The notes beneath the pieces are model-generated. The model did no database searches and had not been told where the DNA came from. It was given only the letters and a program-made list of their open reading frames with translations. A stretch of DNA of 64,000 nucleotides, from assembly GCA_002778195.1 (NCBI GenBank), contig PCDI01000007.1, positions 281,735-345,734 of the forward strand, given 5' to 3'. Made by a program: the position numbers and the translations under genes. This document shows, one piece after another, positions 24,008-36,717 of the stretch. Source of the DNA: Raffaelea ambrosiae (Eukaryota > Ascomycota > Sordariomycetes > Ophiostomatales > Ophiostomataceae). Position 1 is the stretch's first letter. The number at the start of each line of letters is the position of its first letter.

Positions 24008-25438
24008 GACAGGGGGGTATTGTCTCCTATTCTCTTTGGGACTGACGCTCATCCGGTGGTATTACTCGGTACTGTTGCGTGTCTTGGGTTTGGTCGTAGC
24101 CGTCTTCGATCTTTAGCCTTTTGGTCTTAGTCGTGTCTTCTTTTCTATTTTGATCTATTTTTGATACGACGTCTGTGACAGAAAATGGAAGGGCTGGCGT
24201 CGTTTCGCTTTGTTAGCCTGCCACTTCTGTCAAATTCTTAGTCTTCTCCGAGCAGTCTTGGATTGTCCGTCAGGTCAGGTCAGACCAGGTTTGCTTGCGT
24301 TGTTTGGGTTGCTTATTGGGTTTCTAGGCTTATTGGAATTCTAGGTGCTTGGACGGCCTGCCTGCCTGCTTGCTTGGGCTGTTCCTTGGATCTCGACGAC
24401 TACGGCGGTTTCGTGGTTGACTTTTTCCACACCTTGACCAGACAAGGACATTAAAATTAGCTTGCTTTTGTTTTGCACGCCATCGTTAGCGTCCTTGTTA
24501 TTCATGCTTCATGATGTTGTCCATTTTCTGTCTGATCTCGGTTTGGCCATGGCTTGCTTTGTTACGTTCACCCTGGTTCTTGTAACTATTCCATAGCATC
24601 ATGATTCATAATAGCAATACTCCGAAAACGCCTCGGCAGGTTTCCGAGCGCAAGACATTTCAGGTAGGTCGTATCTGACATCACAGACTTGCGATTGGTG
24701 GGAGAAAATGAGACAGCCCAGGCCACATTAAAGAATGGATGGACAAGCGAAGGGAGGGTTGGAACGCCAAATGCAGTGCGTCTCGCTGCATATGCAAGGG
24801 TTGTTTGTTGCCTTCTCTTAGTCTTGGGCTGTTGTGTCGGCTATTGTGTCTATGCTGCTTTTTTTTTTTTTGTATGCGTCTGCTTTCCGTGTCTGCTATT
24901 CCCTCCCGTTCGCGCCTTCCTTTTTGCGGTGTCTCTCGTCGGTTGTTCTTTCCTTGTGAGCGGTAATTTTTCCGTCTTGTGCGTTGTGTCATTTGGCGCT
25001 CCTTCCCTTTTCTGCTCTTGGCCAAATGGCAAATAACAAAGCCCGGGTGCGCGTGCCCTGCCCTGCATGGAAAGGGAAAGAGCAAATGGTAGAAGTGCAC
25101 ACCTTCTCGGGCTAAACTCGGACGCAAGTGAGCAGGACGTCTGCTGCCTGCCCATAAACAGCATTTGCTTTGCTGCTTTTCTGATCCCAGCTGTCAATCT
25201 CCGTTCCCTCCGCTCCCTTCGTTCTCTCCGTCCAATGGCCGTCAACCGGGCCACAGGAAACCTGCATTTGGGATGCAACCCTTTTGCCCAATTTGCCCAT
25301 TTTGTCCCATTTTGTCGACGATTCTCGGAACGACGCCGGAGCAGCGGCAAACGAGGGGCGTGTGAAATCTTACGATGGTTCCCTGCTTGATCCGTCAGGC
25401 GTCGACCATCGACTGCTTCGGTGATGTGCTGTCTGCCT

Positions 25439-25463
25439 GCTTGGTTGCTTGGTTGCTTGGTTG
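25439..25463. repeat. TTGGTTGC tandem octamer, three units
   Basis: Three near-perfect copies of an 8-nt unit on the + strand. Confidence 0.85.
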
Positions 25464-25670
25464 GTGCAGTCTTGCACATTCTCTTCACGTCTTACAAAAT
25501 CTCGTGCAAAAGTAGAGCTCCCAACTTGGGCAAACAGCTTGTGTGGGTATTTCTGTGGGTACATTCTGGCACATCCCTCCCCTCGTACAGGGCAGGAACG
25601 TGTCGTGTCGTGTCCCCTCCCCTCCTGCCCGTTTGGAGGCGGCAGCGGCAGGGGCGCCTTTTCGGCACAA

Positions 25671-25710
25671 ACACACACACACGCGCGCGCGCGCGCGAGG
25701 GCGCGCACAT
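25671..25710. repeat. Alternating CA/CG tract, Z-DNA prone
   Basis: Ten nt of ACAC followed by 17 nt of CGCG-type alternation, a 3-nt break, then GCGCGCACAT. Strict purine-pyrimidine alternation of this kind favours the Z form under supercoiling. Confidence 0.85.
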
Positions 25711-28700
25711 ATCCCGGGAACTGGTTCAATATCCACTTTTTGTGCACACCCATCTCAGCAAGGAGGGACGTCCACGGGCTCCATTTTCACAGCCTGAATG
25801 CACAGGCGTGTGCGCAGGAGCACGCGCAGGTCCATAAGACATACATCGCGCGTAGTGTCTGCACACTCGCGTCCCTGCATTGGAAGACACATACATCACA
25901 AACCCAACAAATTTGCAGCTGCCCTCTTTCAGCTCTATGACGCATGCGATCGACCAGTCAATATCTTACCTCGACCATGTACTGGCCTTTTGTCTGACAG
26001 GCCTACTAAGCGAAACCAAACCGCCACTCCGGAAAGGAAGGTGGGCACAGGTGGCTCGAGCCAGAAGTGGTCGAAGACCAATTGCAGCCTAGCAATCCCC
26101 GTTTCTCTCACCTGCGTTACGCGCTGGCCAACCCCTGGTCACTCGCATTCCCCGAACAGGGAGGCGTCTGCGGGCAACAGGAGTTAGGCAGAATTGTACT
26201 CTCGTACGGCGCATCGTACTCGTATATTTGTATCAAATAAGTTCAGACCGATTCGATCGTCGTGCAAGCACCTGGTTTGCACAAATCTCGGAAAGGGCGA
26301 CGCTGGGTCCGTTTCCAACGATAGCGTTTGGTTATTTCTGTGCGCGTGGCTGCTTTCTCTCCCTCTGTGTGCCGGTCACGTCTCCTTTGTAGTATCTTAT
26401 CCTGTAGCGTAAGACTGCCATGTGCACTGTATCTATATAGTAAATGTATCTTAAAATGCCCAGCCCTCTTCGAACAAGCCCTCTTCACACCACCTGTTTT
26501 ATCTCGGCCTTTAGACTACCCAAATTTAATCGGAGTGTTCCCCGTGGCACCTTCCACAGTGCCTTTTTTTTTTGCCCCTGTCGCTACGTCACTCCAGTTT
26601 TTTTTCTTTGGTGCTATTTTCCCAGCGTCGCACATTACCACTAGTTAGCTGCCAGCGGTGGCCACACAGCGAAACCCGGAAGTTTGGGCAGGGTGGGTCC
26701 TACACTGTAGAGGACCAGAAAAGCTTCAGAATCCGTGCAGCCTTTTGAAGCGCTGTGGGTTTCTGTGGGTTTTTGGCGGACAGACTGCCGGCCAGGCTGG
26801 GCCCCTCACGCGAACTGAAAGCGCCCCCAATTATGGGACGGACGCTAATATTGCAATGTGCATCATAGCCAGTCTTCTAATAACACAGCGGTACGGCAAA
26901 GAGCAGAAACGCCTTTCGTTTTGCGCGACTTGCCTCCACATCAGCTCAGGGGACCTGGTTCCTGCTTGTTTCCCGGTCTGTGGTGGCTTGTGGTTTCTGG
27001 TTGAAGCATGGTGTGGCGCACAAACGATGAACGGGAAAAGGCCGCGGGTTTTCTGCGCATGGGGCGATTGCTTGTAAAAGCCGGCCTCCCACAACATCTG
27101 TCTGACTCGTATCACTATTTACGACCTCGCCAAGAACCTCACCACAAAATTGCCATCAGAGGCTACCAAGGTTGAAAGCATGAGATACTAACGATAATGT
27201 GTCACCAAAGTCTTCCCACAAATTCTGCAGCCTCTCCTGCGGCACCGATGTGGCCCACAGAACGGTCGCAGCGCTGTCATCTGGGAAAGGGTATTAACCA
27301 AACGGCCACAATGGGGGGCATTTTGGCCCCCAACAGTCTGGCTTTCACGCAGCACAGGCAGGAGAGTCCACAAAAAAGCTTCCCCCCTTCCCTTTCCCCT
27401 CGCCCCAGAGGGGCACAAATGGGCCCCTCCCAGAGCCTCCAACAAGAACGAACCCCCTTCACCCACTCCGTTCAGTGGAGCCCCCTTTTTTTTTGACTTC
27501 TCTGTGCGGGCATCGGCAGCCATTTGACAACAACGCTCCCAAGGCTACGGTTGAAGTATCCACCCAACTAAGATGTCGTCTTGCTGTGTGCATATGTGGT
27601 GTAGTTGCATGTTTGGGGTAAAGGGAAGGCGGTGGGGGACAAACCATCACCACTTTTTTTTTCTGGAGGAGGGTGCATTTCACAGAACGCATATCAGAGC
27701 GTCGCTTGCACTTCACTTCTTGGCCAGTCCTCTCTGCTGTCGCCGCGGTGATCTCGCCGTGGTTTCCCTCGCTCTTTTCTCCCCTTCCCCCCTGTCCATA
27801 AACGGAACAGCTGACGCGTCCCGAAACCCCGAACGATTCGCCCTCTCTTTTATTTTTATTTTATTTTAGTTTTAGTTTTTAGTTTCTCATTTTTGCTGCC
27901 GGCCATTGTCACCCTTTCGTTGGTCAGGAGGGGGGGGGGGGTGTACTTTGTACATGCGAGCGAGCGAAACAGAAAGTGTGTGCGCGAGGGAGGGGTGGCG
28001 GCGAACCGGGCAGATTCACCGCATGTTGAGAAAGGCCAAAAAAAAAAAAAAAAAAACGCGACTCTGTTTTGCCCTTGTTTCGCAACCTGTCTTCTGATCG
28101 CGTTCGTTTCGCACATGGTGTTTGGACTGCTCCAGTAAAGGGCAAGGATTATGTGTCGTAGCGGAAAAAGAGGAGGAAAAAGAGAGGGAAATCGAGAAGG
28201 CGAAATACTCATGCACGGCGTCTTGCAAGCTGTGATGTAACCATGAAGCAAGGTCTGTCCAAAGAGAGAACTCCCTGCCGAGATGAAGGAGAGTCCGCCC
28301 TGGGCCGAATTGTCCATCGGCATGGTTTAGGCCAGGCCTGGTCTCTCTGTCCGGTGGCTGACAGCACGCGCCGTGCAAGAAAAACAACTAAGAGAATTTT
28401 TTAAAATAAGTAAGGCCGAGAATCGAAAACAGTTCAACCCAAAAACGACCAACTCAAAAATGCACGAAAAAAATGAGGAAAAATTCGTTCTTACGACCGG
28501 AACTCGCAACACCCACTCACACACGCGCCAGGCGGCAACGCGGTTGAGCGGGGCATCTCGCCCGGCAAGCTGAACGAACTTGTAAAATCAGAAACGTTTC
28601 CCTCTGATTTTATAGTTGATCGAAAACCAACAGAAATATGCAAGTGAGACAGATAGACATTCACGAGATGAGAGAAAAAAAAAAGAAGGAAAAAAAAAGC

Positions 28701-29344
28701 TCTGTTCTTGGGAACTTGCGTGTACAAATACGCATCTATTTCTACTTGTCATGACAAAGACACAAAAGAGAAACAGGCAAGGGTCATTGATATTCTACAC
28801 AGATCGATCAAGGGAGAATAGAAGAGCTCTAACTACAGTGGACAAGCTTGTAAGTTTTGTCCTTGAAAAGTATCCCCAGACAGTATATGCCCGTAAGACA
28901 CCGTAGACCTGCTAGCTTTGTGGAGCTTGCGGCTCGCATTGAGCAGTGCGGGCTTGTGGTTTCAAATTACCGTGTACATCGATTGATCTCTTGAGTACAT
29001 TGCCTTTTGTTTCCTTCCCTTCCCCTATTCCCGCCTCTCGCGCCTTCTAGAAAACTTCCCTTTTCCGCTGATTATTTAGTTATTTCAGGCGCAGCCCAAA
29101 AATTTCTCGCCTGTCCTACAGGCAATTTGGTAGTTCTCAGAGAGTTTGTCTACTTTTGTGTCCTACAGGTAATACACGTACAAGTAGTCTCAGATTTGGT
29201 CTTCGTCACGCCACGCAAATGTTCAGCGAAGCCTGGCATTGGTCGAATCGCGAAAGACAGGCAACGGGCACAGACAGACACACTGGCATGCAGGATGTTG
29301 GTGGTGGTGTGTATTAGTTATGTGTTGTGTGTGTTGTCTCTGTC

Positions 29345-29384
29345 GTGTGTGTGTGTGTGTGTGTGTGTGAGCGCGCGTATATAT
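29345..29384. repeat. GT/GC/TA alternating tract, Z-DNA prone
   Basis: A (GT)12 run followed after one A by GCGCGCG and TATATA, almost fully alternating for 40 nt. Confidence 0.85.
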
Positions 29385-32358
29385 TGAACAAAAAATATGC
29401 GGCTGTGGAAGAAAGCACACCGACCTCGTCCGTTCTGTGCATACCAGACGTACCAGGCATTCCAGGCGTGCATGTACCTGCTCGCAGTAATAGGCCGATA
29501 GGCCGCCGTTTATAAGCAAGATCTATGTCATACACGGTAGTAAGGTATGATTTATGCGCAAGAAAGGCTGGGAACCAAATCCAACAACCTCCCGAAAGGA
29601 TTCCATGATGGAAGGTACTTTTATTTAGATACAATTTTTTCTAAAAAAAAAAAAAAACATCCCCGAAAGAGAAAGATTTAGGGGAAAATAAAGCGCACCC
29701 GGGCTCTCTACGAGCAGTTATGCTGCGTACGAACCAGAAGGATACAATATACTTGGTTTGGCAGTCCTGCCATCTCCTCTATTGGTGGGAATGAAAGGAA
29801 TTACCTCGGTTTCTTTCCTGGGCGAGGGAAAGCCTTGGGAATGGCGGCACGTCAGAGGTGCTCGCTTCGGTCACCGTTTCTTTTCTTGCCATGCTCAGGT
29901 TGCAACAGCATCAGCCGATCACGTCCCCTTTCTTGTTTGCCTTCCCGTCCAGGAGCGCCTGCTCATACGCATATCGGAAGAACAAACACGCACCCCTTGA
30001 CTTCCCTTCCCTTTTCTTCCCCTGATGGCCAGCCGAGAACCAAAACAACATGCATGAACATGTACAGGAGAAACAAGTTATCTTGGTATGACTGACGTGA
30101 GGGACGCACTTCACAAAGACTGTCATGGTTTTTTGCGATACATGCATCTGACAAGTGCAAGCAGTATGATTATTATCTTACATATAAGATGACACAAGAT
30201 CAATTCATTCTCTCCACCCCCCGAGGCCGGTTCTATGTACTAGTTACGGTGTATGTACTATGTAACTATTTTTCTGTGGCCATAATTTTTCCCATTCGCT
30301 TCCTGGTTGAAGAGAAACTAGTCCAGAAGAAGTCGCCACGCGCGGACCAGGTGTCCAAATACAGGCAAAGACCGGTACACTGTCAACCCTTTTCGGGGAG
30401 CGGTGGGAGGTGAGGAAAGGAACAGGGCACGACCAGGGCAGGAGCCAGCCAGGGCTTGCGTGATTTTGCCCGACCCCTACCCGCTTGCATTACCAGAGCA
30501 TCTCTTGCCCCCCCCGTCTTTGGCGCTCTTACATAGTATTTCTCTTTTTCTGGCTTGCTTCGCCCGTTCAGGCTCTTGGATTGTTTTGGACAGCCCAATT
30601 GGCGGTGATCACCCTGCATGCGGTTGCGGTCACTTGGTACCGAAGTACGACGATACGAGTATTCTGTCCCTGCTGCACGATTGTGTATTGCGCATCTCTT
30701 GGCTTCTCTTTCGGGTGCCCTTGTTCCCTATGACACGGACATGGACCACAAACAGCTACATGTCGATCGTCCAATAGTAAGCAATAGCGATAGCGTACCC
30801 ACGATAGCCTTTCTCCTACGAGTAGCTGTCCTTTGTCCTTGTTCTCTTGGCTTTGGTTCTCCTGTGTTGGTCTGACAGACGCTTGCCGCCGGGCGATGCC
30901 ATACTCCGGAAGGCGCACACGCAAACCACGAGCACTCGTACTTACACGCAGACATACTCGTACTCACACACTCACGCGCATACGCGCATACGCAACCACG
31001 CGCACCCCCTTTTCGTATCGCATTGTGTCCTCTCCTCCAAGAGGAGATAAAAACAACGCATACGTCGGATGCATCCGAAGTACTGCTCGTACTGTGTAGA
31101 AGTCTCGACTCTCTTGTCCTATCGACAGACGCCCCTTTCTCTCTGCCTTGTTTCTGTTCCCTACCCCCCTTCCCCCCTTTTTGACGAACAAGAAAAAGTA
31201 AAAGCCATGCAAGACAATGTCTCCCTCTCCAGGCTTACACAAGTGGCCGTTGCTGCCGTCAATCCGTGCTCAGTCTCCCTCTGTTGTGCTTGCCTTGGAA
31301 TGGCTCCCCCCCTTCGGCGACTGCGGTTGAATACGTGTGTTCGCATATTACGAAATGCATGAAAAGGGAGCTAGGATCCCTCTGCTTGCTGTCTACGGTG
31401 TATGGATGCTAATAATGCGGCCACGCCTGCATACGGGCCTGCCTGCCCACCGGCTTTTGGACGACAGGGGGGTGTGAAGGCAAGAGAAGGGGGATGGGGG
31501 GAGGCAAAGGCGCAAAGGCGAAAGGCATCTGCAAGAGACGGTCGCACGCGCTTCCGTGTGGTTGGCGGGTGGTGGTTCAGTTCGTGCCAATGGACAAGCA
31601 GTGTTTGGACACCGGAGCAATTTTTCTACCAAATTTTTTTTTGTTCTCTCCTTTCAATGCCCTTTTCTGTCGCTAAACTTTCCAGCCCCCTGTTCGGTCT
31701 TTTTTTATCTATTCCGCGCTAGCCCGGTCGAGATTGCCCTGTTCTGGCCAAAAGAAAAACCGAGCACGAACTACTTTGTAACTAGCCTGAAGCACAGTAG
31801 GACCAGCACGCCCGGAAGTCGGGACCTCCTTGTAACATGCCATAGAGAGGAGAGATGATTAGGTGGGAAAGAAACCGAGAGAAAAAAAAAAGAAATGCTC
31901 GTAGACAAGGGCTGAAAAAGAAAAACCAACATAAAGACATAAAGAAACGACATAACAGGACAGACAAAAAAGCAAAAAAAAAAAAAAATTTATTAAGAAA
32001 TTGGTGCTCTCGTATGGCAAAGCAGGTTGGTTGTTTGTTTGGCCTTGTTTGGCGCTGACACGCAAGAGAGCGGTCACCGCACCTGCAAGAAAAAGGGCAA
32101 GCTTGCACCGAGGTCGATCGGGCCATGTCCGGTAGGAGCAAGGAGCAAACAGGCAGGCACGACCGCCAACGCCAACGGGACAGGCAGAAAAAGGAAAGAG
32201 CAGCCCAGGCAGAGGCCAGGCAGAGACCAGACATACATAGTAAACACACGGACGCATATTACAGAAAAGCCCAGAGGAACCACGCATACGAGCACGCGTA
32301 CACAAAGTCAATGACGACCGCCAATCTTGGACGGAGATGAGCCGCCGACGCACGGTAG

Positions 32359-32386
32359 AAAAACAAAACAAAACAAAACAAAAACC
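32359..32386. repeat. (AAAAC)n microsatellite
   Basis: About five AAAAC units. Confidence 0.9.
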
Positions 32387-32739
32387 ATAGGCGCCCGCAC
32401 CGGCGTTTCGGTGTGCGGTGTGCAAGCACATTCTGGTAGTAATATATCTTGCCATTTGTTACGATGCAATATCAAAGCTCGAAAAGAATCGGCAAAAAAT
32501 AACAACATCAAAAAACAAGTACTACTATAGTATGTAGATACTGCACAAAGCACATGCGGTGGCTGAACCAGGTGACCACACACTGACAACGTTGCATTGC
32601 TGCAAATTGACAAGGGGCTGCCGGCCCCCCTTTTGTTTTTCTAGCATGTGTCCGACTGCGCGAGACAGTGGGACACCCGCCGTAAGGTTTAGTCCAGTGG
32701 CTCTGTTTTAGGTGTGGGATTCACCGCATCTTACATGTA

Positions 32740-33480
32740 TCTGACATGGTTAACCACGCTACACGGCGGCCTAGTCCCAGGCGGCAGTCCACGACAGCCA
32801 CACGGCAGACTGGAGAGACTGGAAACTGAAGACTGGAAACCGGAGAACTAGCCAGACGGCCACACGACGGCGTCGCCAGGAGCGTGGCAGCGCCGTAGAC
32901 GAGACTCAGGAGGCCCAGGGTCCACGCAGACCAAGGAGAGACCAAGGAGCCGCGGCAGCCCCAGCAGACCCAGAGCAGCGTCCCAGGTCCGTCCCAGGTC
33001 CCAGCGAAGCGTCCCAAGGGCGTCCCAAGAACGTCCCACGGAGACAACCCCAAACAGAGTGCCCCAAATTCCCAGGAACAGAACGAACCGGCGCTCGGCT
33101 CTCGTCTCTTCTCGCCAACTAACTGCATAGTTACTAGTCAACTACTGGGTCTGTTAGATACTAGCCCCGGGGCACAGCGACCTGGCCCAGACAGCCGGCG
33201 ACTCCAGCGAGACGCCCGCCCAGACGCCCCAACCTGGGCCCAAGCCCACTCAACCTGTCATCGCCAGAAGAGGCTGGCCTGTAATCAGCAAAGGCGAACT
33301 CTGTCGTCTGGCAATTTGCGTCTTGGGTCTTGGTTGATCCCGCCGTCTGCTTCGTGGAGAGACAGGCCATCACAGGATGCTGGGGAAGCAGATTCCTAAC
33401 TACGGGTACATCGTAGAGTGCACGCAAGATATTGCTTGCCGCCTGTTTTCTCCTGCTTGCCGCCACAACCACGCCTCGGG
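32740..33480. repeat. GC-rich island with degenerate short repeats
   Basis: A GC-rich block within AT-richer noncoding DNA. GACTGGA recurs near 32808, 32817 and 32831. GTCCCA recurs at 32980, 32991, 32998, 33011, 33022 and 33033, spaced 11, 7, 13, 11 and 11 nt. No conserved reading frame: the minus-strand frames only echo the repeats as Trp-Asp-Gly-Leu-rich text. Confidence 0.6.
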
Positions 33481-33744
33481 GCTATCCTGCGCCTGTCATT
33501 ATTCCCTCTGTCTTGCCCCTAGTGTCGTCTAGTGTTTGCGTCGTGGGCCGCTCGTAATCATAGCGATCCTTTTTTCCTGTAATAGCTCTCTGGCCGTGCT
33601 TTTCTTGTTTTTTTTTATCTTATTTTATTTTACGACAGTTTTTATGTTATTTTTTGTGTCCGTTTTTAATGCATTTTAATTCTGCTGTTTTTTGCCCACA
33701 CACGTCTGGTCATTTTCTGCGACGACTGCAACTTGCCCACTACG

Positions 33745-33900
33745 GGACATTCTCGTCTTTTCCACTTTCTCCTTTCTTCCGCTTTCCTACGTCGGTCTCT
33801 CTTTTTTCCTCTCTCTCTGACCTATCCTACCTGCCTTTTCTCTTTCTCTCTCTTTTCTCTTCTTCTCTTCCTCTCTCTCCTCTTCTCTTCCTCTGCTTAT
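33745..33900. promoter_or_regulatory. Long pyrimidine tract
   Basis: About 150 nt almost wholly C and T on the + strand, about 2.8 kb before the transcription-factor ATG. Such tracts are usual at fungal core promoters and leaders, but the distance leaves its target open. Confidence 0.4.
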
Positions 33901-35331
33901 CCACCCTACCCCTACTCGTCTTCTTGCCGGCCCGTTGTTATCGTCTGCACAGCTAGCACCCGCTCTGTGTTCGCTGCTTCCGCCTGCATCGCCTGCAACC
34001 CACTCACCCTGCCCTGGCGCCCCAAACTCCACGGCCTCGTCTCCCCTGCTTTGGCTCGACCAGCACTAGCCCTGTCCTCTGCCACTTCTCCCTGCTTTCC
34101 CTGCTTCCTTCGCCCTCGCTTTGGAACCACCACCGCCTGTCCTAATAACGTGGCAATACTGTCACCCAACTCGTTTGCCCCCCAGTGCCATTATCATTTT
34201 TTCGCCTGCTGTTGCCGCTAGTTGCCCGGGGCGCGGATCGGATTCGTCACAAAGGACCTACTATTACCTTTACTTGCTGTAAGATAGCCAACTCCCAGGA
34301 TTCGCTGGCCGCATCGCCCAGTCCGTCCGGCCAACGCAGGTCGCGTGCCTCCACACACGGCGCAAGACGAGCTGACTCTGATCGATCAATGGCAACTGAC
34401 TCAGGCAGTCCCTTTTTTTAAACTTTTTTTTCTTTCCGCCAGTTCACTGTCAGGCAAACAAAAACTTTCCGCTCCAAGGTATATATATCAACGTGATTCC
34501 CTTTCTTGGCCGTTCGGTCTCCACTTGTCCACTTTTCCATCTCTGCTTCCCTAAACCCACCAAACCAAACACATCCCACGAAACCCACACAGCACATACC
34601 CACCCAACCCATCCGCCCAACCCACAAACCACCCGCGCGCGCCCAACGGTGTTCTTCCCCTCGCGCAGACAGGACGCACGTACAGCCTGCACTATCTTTT
34701 GCAGGCCACCGCTGACCCAGTGCCACCACCACAACAACAGACGGGACACGAAAGACCCAAAAAAAAGAAGACCCCAAATCCACAGAGCGCGAACCCACCC
34801 TTCCCGGCCACGGACCACGGTACCTGACAGGACAGGTGCCCCCGCCAGTAAAACAAAAAAAAAATAGGTAAGACAAGGAAGGAGCGACCTAGGCGACTGC
34901 CAGACAGACAAGAATCAGAGCGCGCCGGAGAGAGCCAGACTGGGAAAGAGCAACCAAACAAAACACTGCCAACCGGCAACACGTACCTCCCCCTCCCCCC
35001 CCCAAACAACGTTCTTGCTGCCCATCCCATAGAACAAACTCTCTAAATAAACCGAACCGCCCGTCTCCACTCCCTCTTCCCCCCCTTTCCACCTAACACT
35101 TCCCACTCTTTTTCACCCCCAACCTCCTCCATAAAAAAAGATCGGTTTCCCAAGAAAACTTCTTCCTCACCCTTCTGTCCTCCACTTTCGAGGAGAGACA
35201 CCACATTTAAGCCTCACCCTATCCACTTCTTTCCGCAAATCTCCACCCTACCCTTCATCCTACCTATCCCGTCCTCGTGCGTGTTGTCCTGACTAGACGA
35301 CGACGGAAACGGCTTGCAGCAACGCAGCAAG

Positions 35332-36679
35332 GTAAGAATTCCCAAGATCTCCACAATCCGCGACCGCACAGCAGCGCAAAGGCAATTGGCTAGACTGAGG
35401 CGTGCGCACGCACGCACGCGTCCGAGGGGAACCAAACGACGGCACATCATGACCTGGACCGGAAGCAAGCTCGGCAGGCATACATGGCGCAGCAGACAAC
35501 AAAGAGGGGCAGAAGGCACCCGAGAGACACTTGGCATCACGAAGAGAAGCAAACATGACGAACAGAAGCTCTGGGGGGGCAAACAGACTATTGCGACACC
35601 CGACTTGTCTGGCATTGTTTCATGCACTCGCCCCGAAAAAAAATTTGTCGCTGCTAGTCGCGTCGTCCATTTTCTTGGGGTAGCTCGTCCAAACCGAGTG
35701 GAGCCGGCCAGCTTCGCGAACCTGGAGCTGTCCGAGCCTCTGACCAACCTTCCTCCACGAAGATGTGACGAGACCAGCCGGCGATGGAAAGCGGTGCAAA
35801 TGACCGACAAGGAAAAAAACCATGAGACGCGGCAGAAAGAACGGAAACACGAGGAGGCCGCCCCCCCCAAAGGGAGCCCACGAGTTAGACAGCTCTGCAG
35901 GCACAGCAAAAACACAGGCCAAAACACAGCAGACGGACAGTACAGGGTCCCGGGGCTGTCAGATGCTGTTTGGCTCGAGTACTCTCTTGGCGACTGCTCT
36001 TATGTTCAGCCTGTTGTCTGCCGTCCGGATCAGCGACGAGAACGGCTCGTCCTGCCTGCCGCCAACATGAACAAATACGGCGAATTGCTCCTGCTGCTTC
36101 CAACCTCGTCTCTCGGCCGTGTCCCGCCATTGTCTCTTCTGTCTCTACGCCACTGCTTCTGCTGCTGTGGCTTGCCTGTGGTCAGCTCTCACAGTCCGTC
36201 TTGTGCCGTGCCTTTGTCCAGTTTTGCCCAGCAGCTCACGGTTGTTTTGCGCGTCTGTGTGCTTCATGCCCTCTTTCACGGCACTTTCCAGCCCCCAAAC
36301 CCACACATATCCACTGGTACCCTCCGAAAAGTCCCACATTCCTCACTTGCTAGGGCCCCATCTGTCTCCATCCGCTCCGGTCACCCTCTTCTGCCATAGC
36401 GCCCGGATTGGGTTTTTTTTTTTTTGGGGTTATTGCTCTTACCTTTTCTCAACGCAAACTTTTCTCCTTGCCCACCTGTCACGGTTACACTCTGCCAACG
36501 CCTCGTCCCACGAAGTTATACCTTTCCCCAGCCTTTCGTGCGCCGTGCCTTGACATTGTGCCTCGACATTACTCCTACTCCTCTGTTCTCTTGACGCATC
36601 TTTGGTCTCTTCTGCGGACTCTTCTCGTCTGACCAGCTTGCCGACATTGTTTACTGACCCTCTCTTCTCACACCAACAG
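35332..36679 (+). other. Candidate 5' leader intron of the C2H2 factor
   Basis: A strong donor (AAG|GTAAGA at 35332) follows a C/T-rich leader-like segment. A strong acceptor (CACCAACAG ending 36679) with a CTGAC branch site at 36654-36658 and a pyrimidine run lies 38 nt before the ATG. Together they bracket a 1348-nt intron. It would swallow the 361-codon open frame at 35314-36399, which otherwise has no coding look. The acceptor is convincing; the donor choice is less certain. Confidence 0.5.
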
Positions 36680-36717
36680 TCGAATTTTTAGGAGGAAACA
36701 CGGACGGAAACAATACT

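Larger units (their letters stand above)
18524..36717. other. 18-kb gene desert upstream of the C2H2 factor
   Basis: No reading frame here shows conserved domains, the C-ending codon bias of the neighbours, or a plausible exon chain. The frames that exist are low-complexity and come from T-, CT- or GC-skewed DNA. The + strand alternates between T-rich stretches (21.2-21.6 kb, 24.1-24.6 kb), C-rich stretches (34.5-35.3 kb) and a GC-rich island near 32.75-33.5 kb. Hairpins, microsatellites and many TACGAGTA/TACATAGTA motifs are listed separately. The last 3 kb looks like promoter and leader of the transcription factor. Unannotated noncoding transcripts are possible but cannot be proved from sequence. 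Confidence 0.6.

Noticed and set aside
32721..33141. Minus-strand frames with Trp-Asp-Gly-Leu repeats
   Set aside because: They mirror the GTCCCA and GACTGGA DNA repeats rather than a protein family.
35314..36399. 361-codon open frame upstream of the C2H2 factor
   Set aside because: No domain, codon use unlike the neighbours, and it lies almost wholly within the predicted leader intron.
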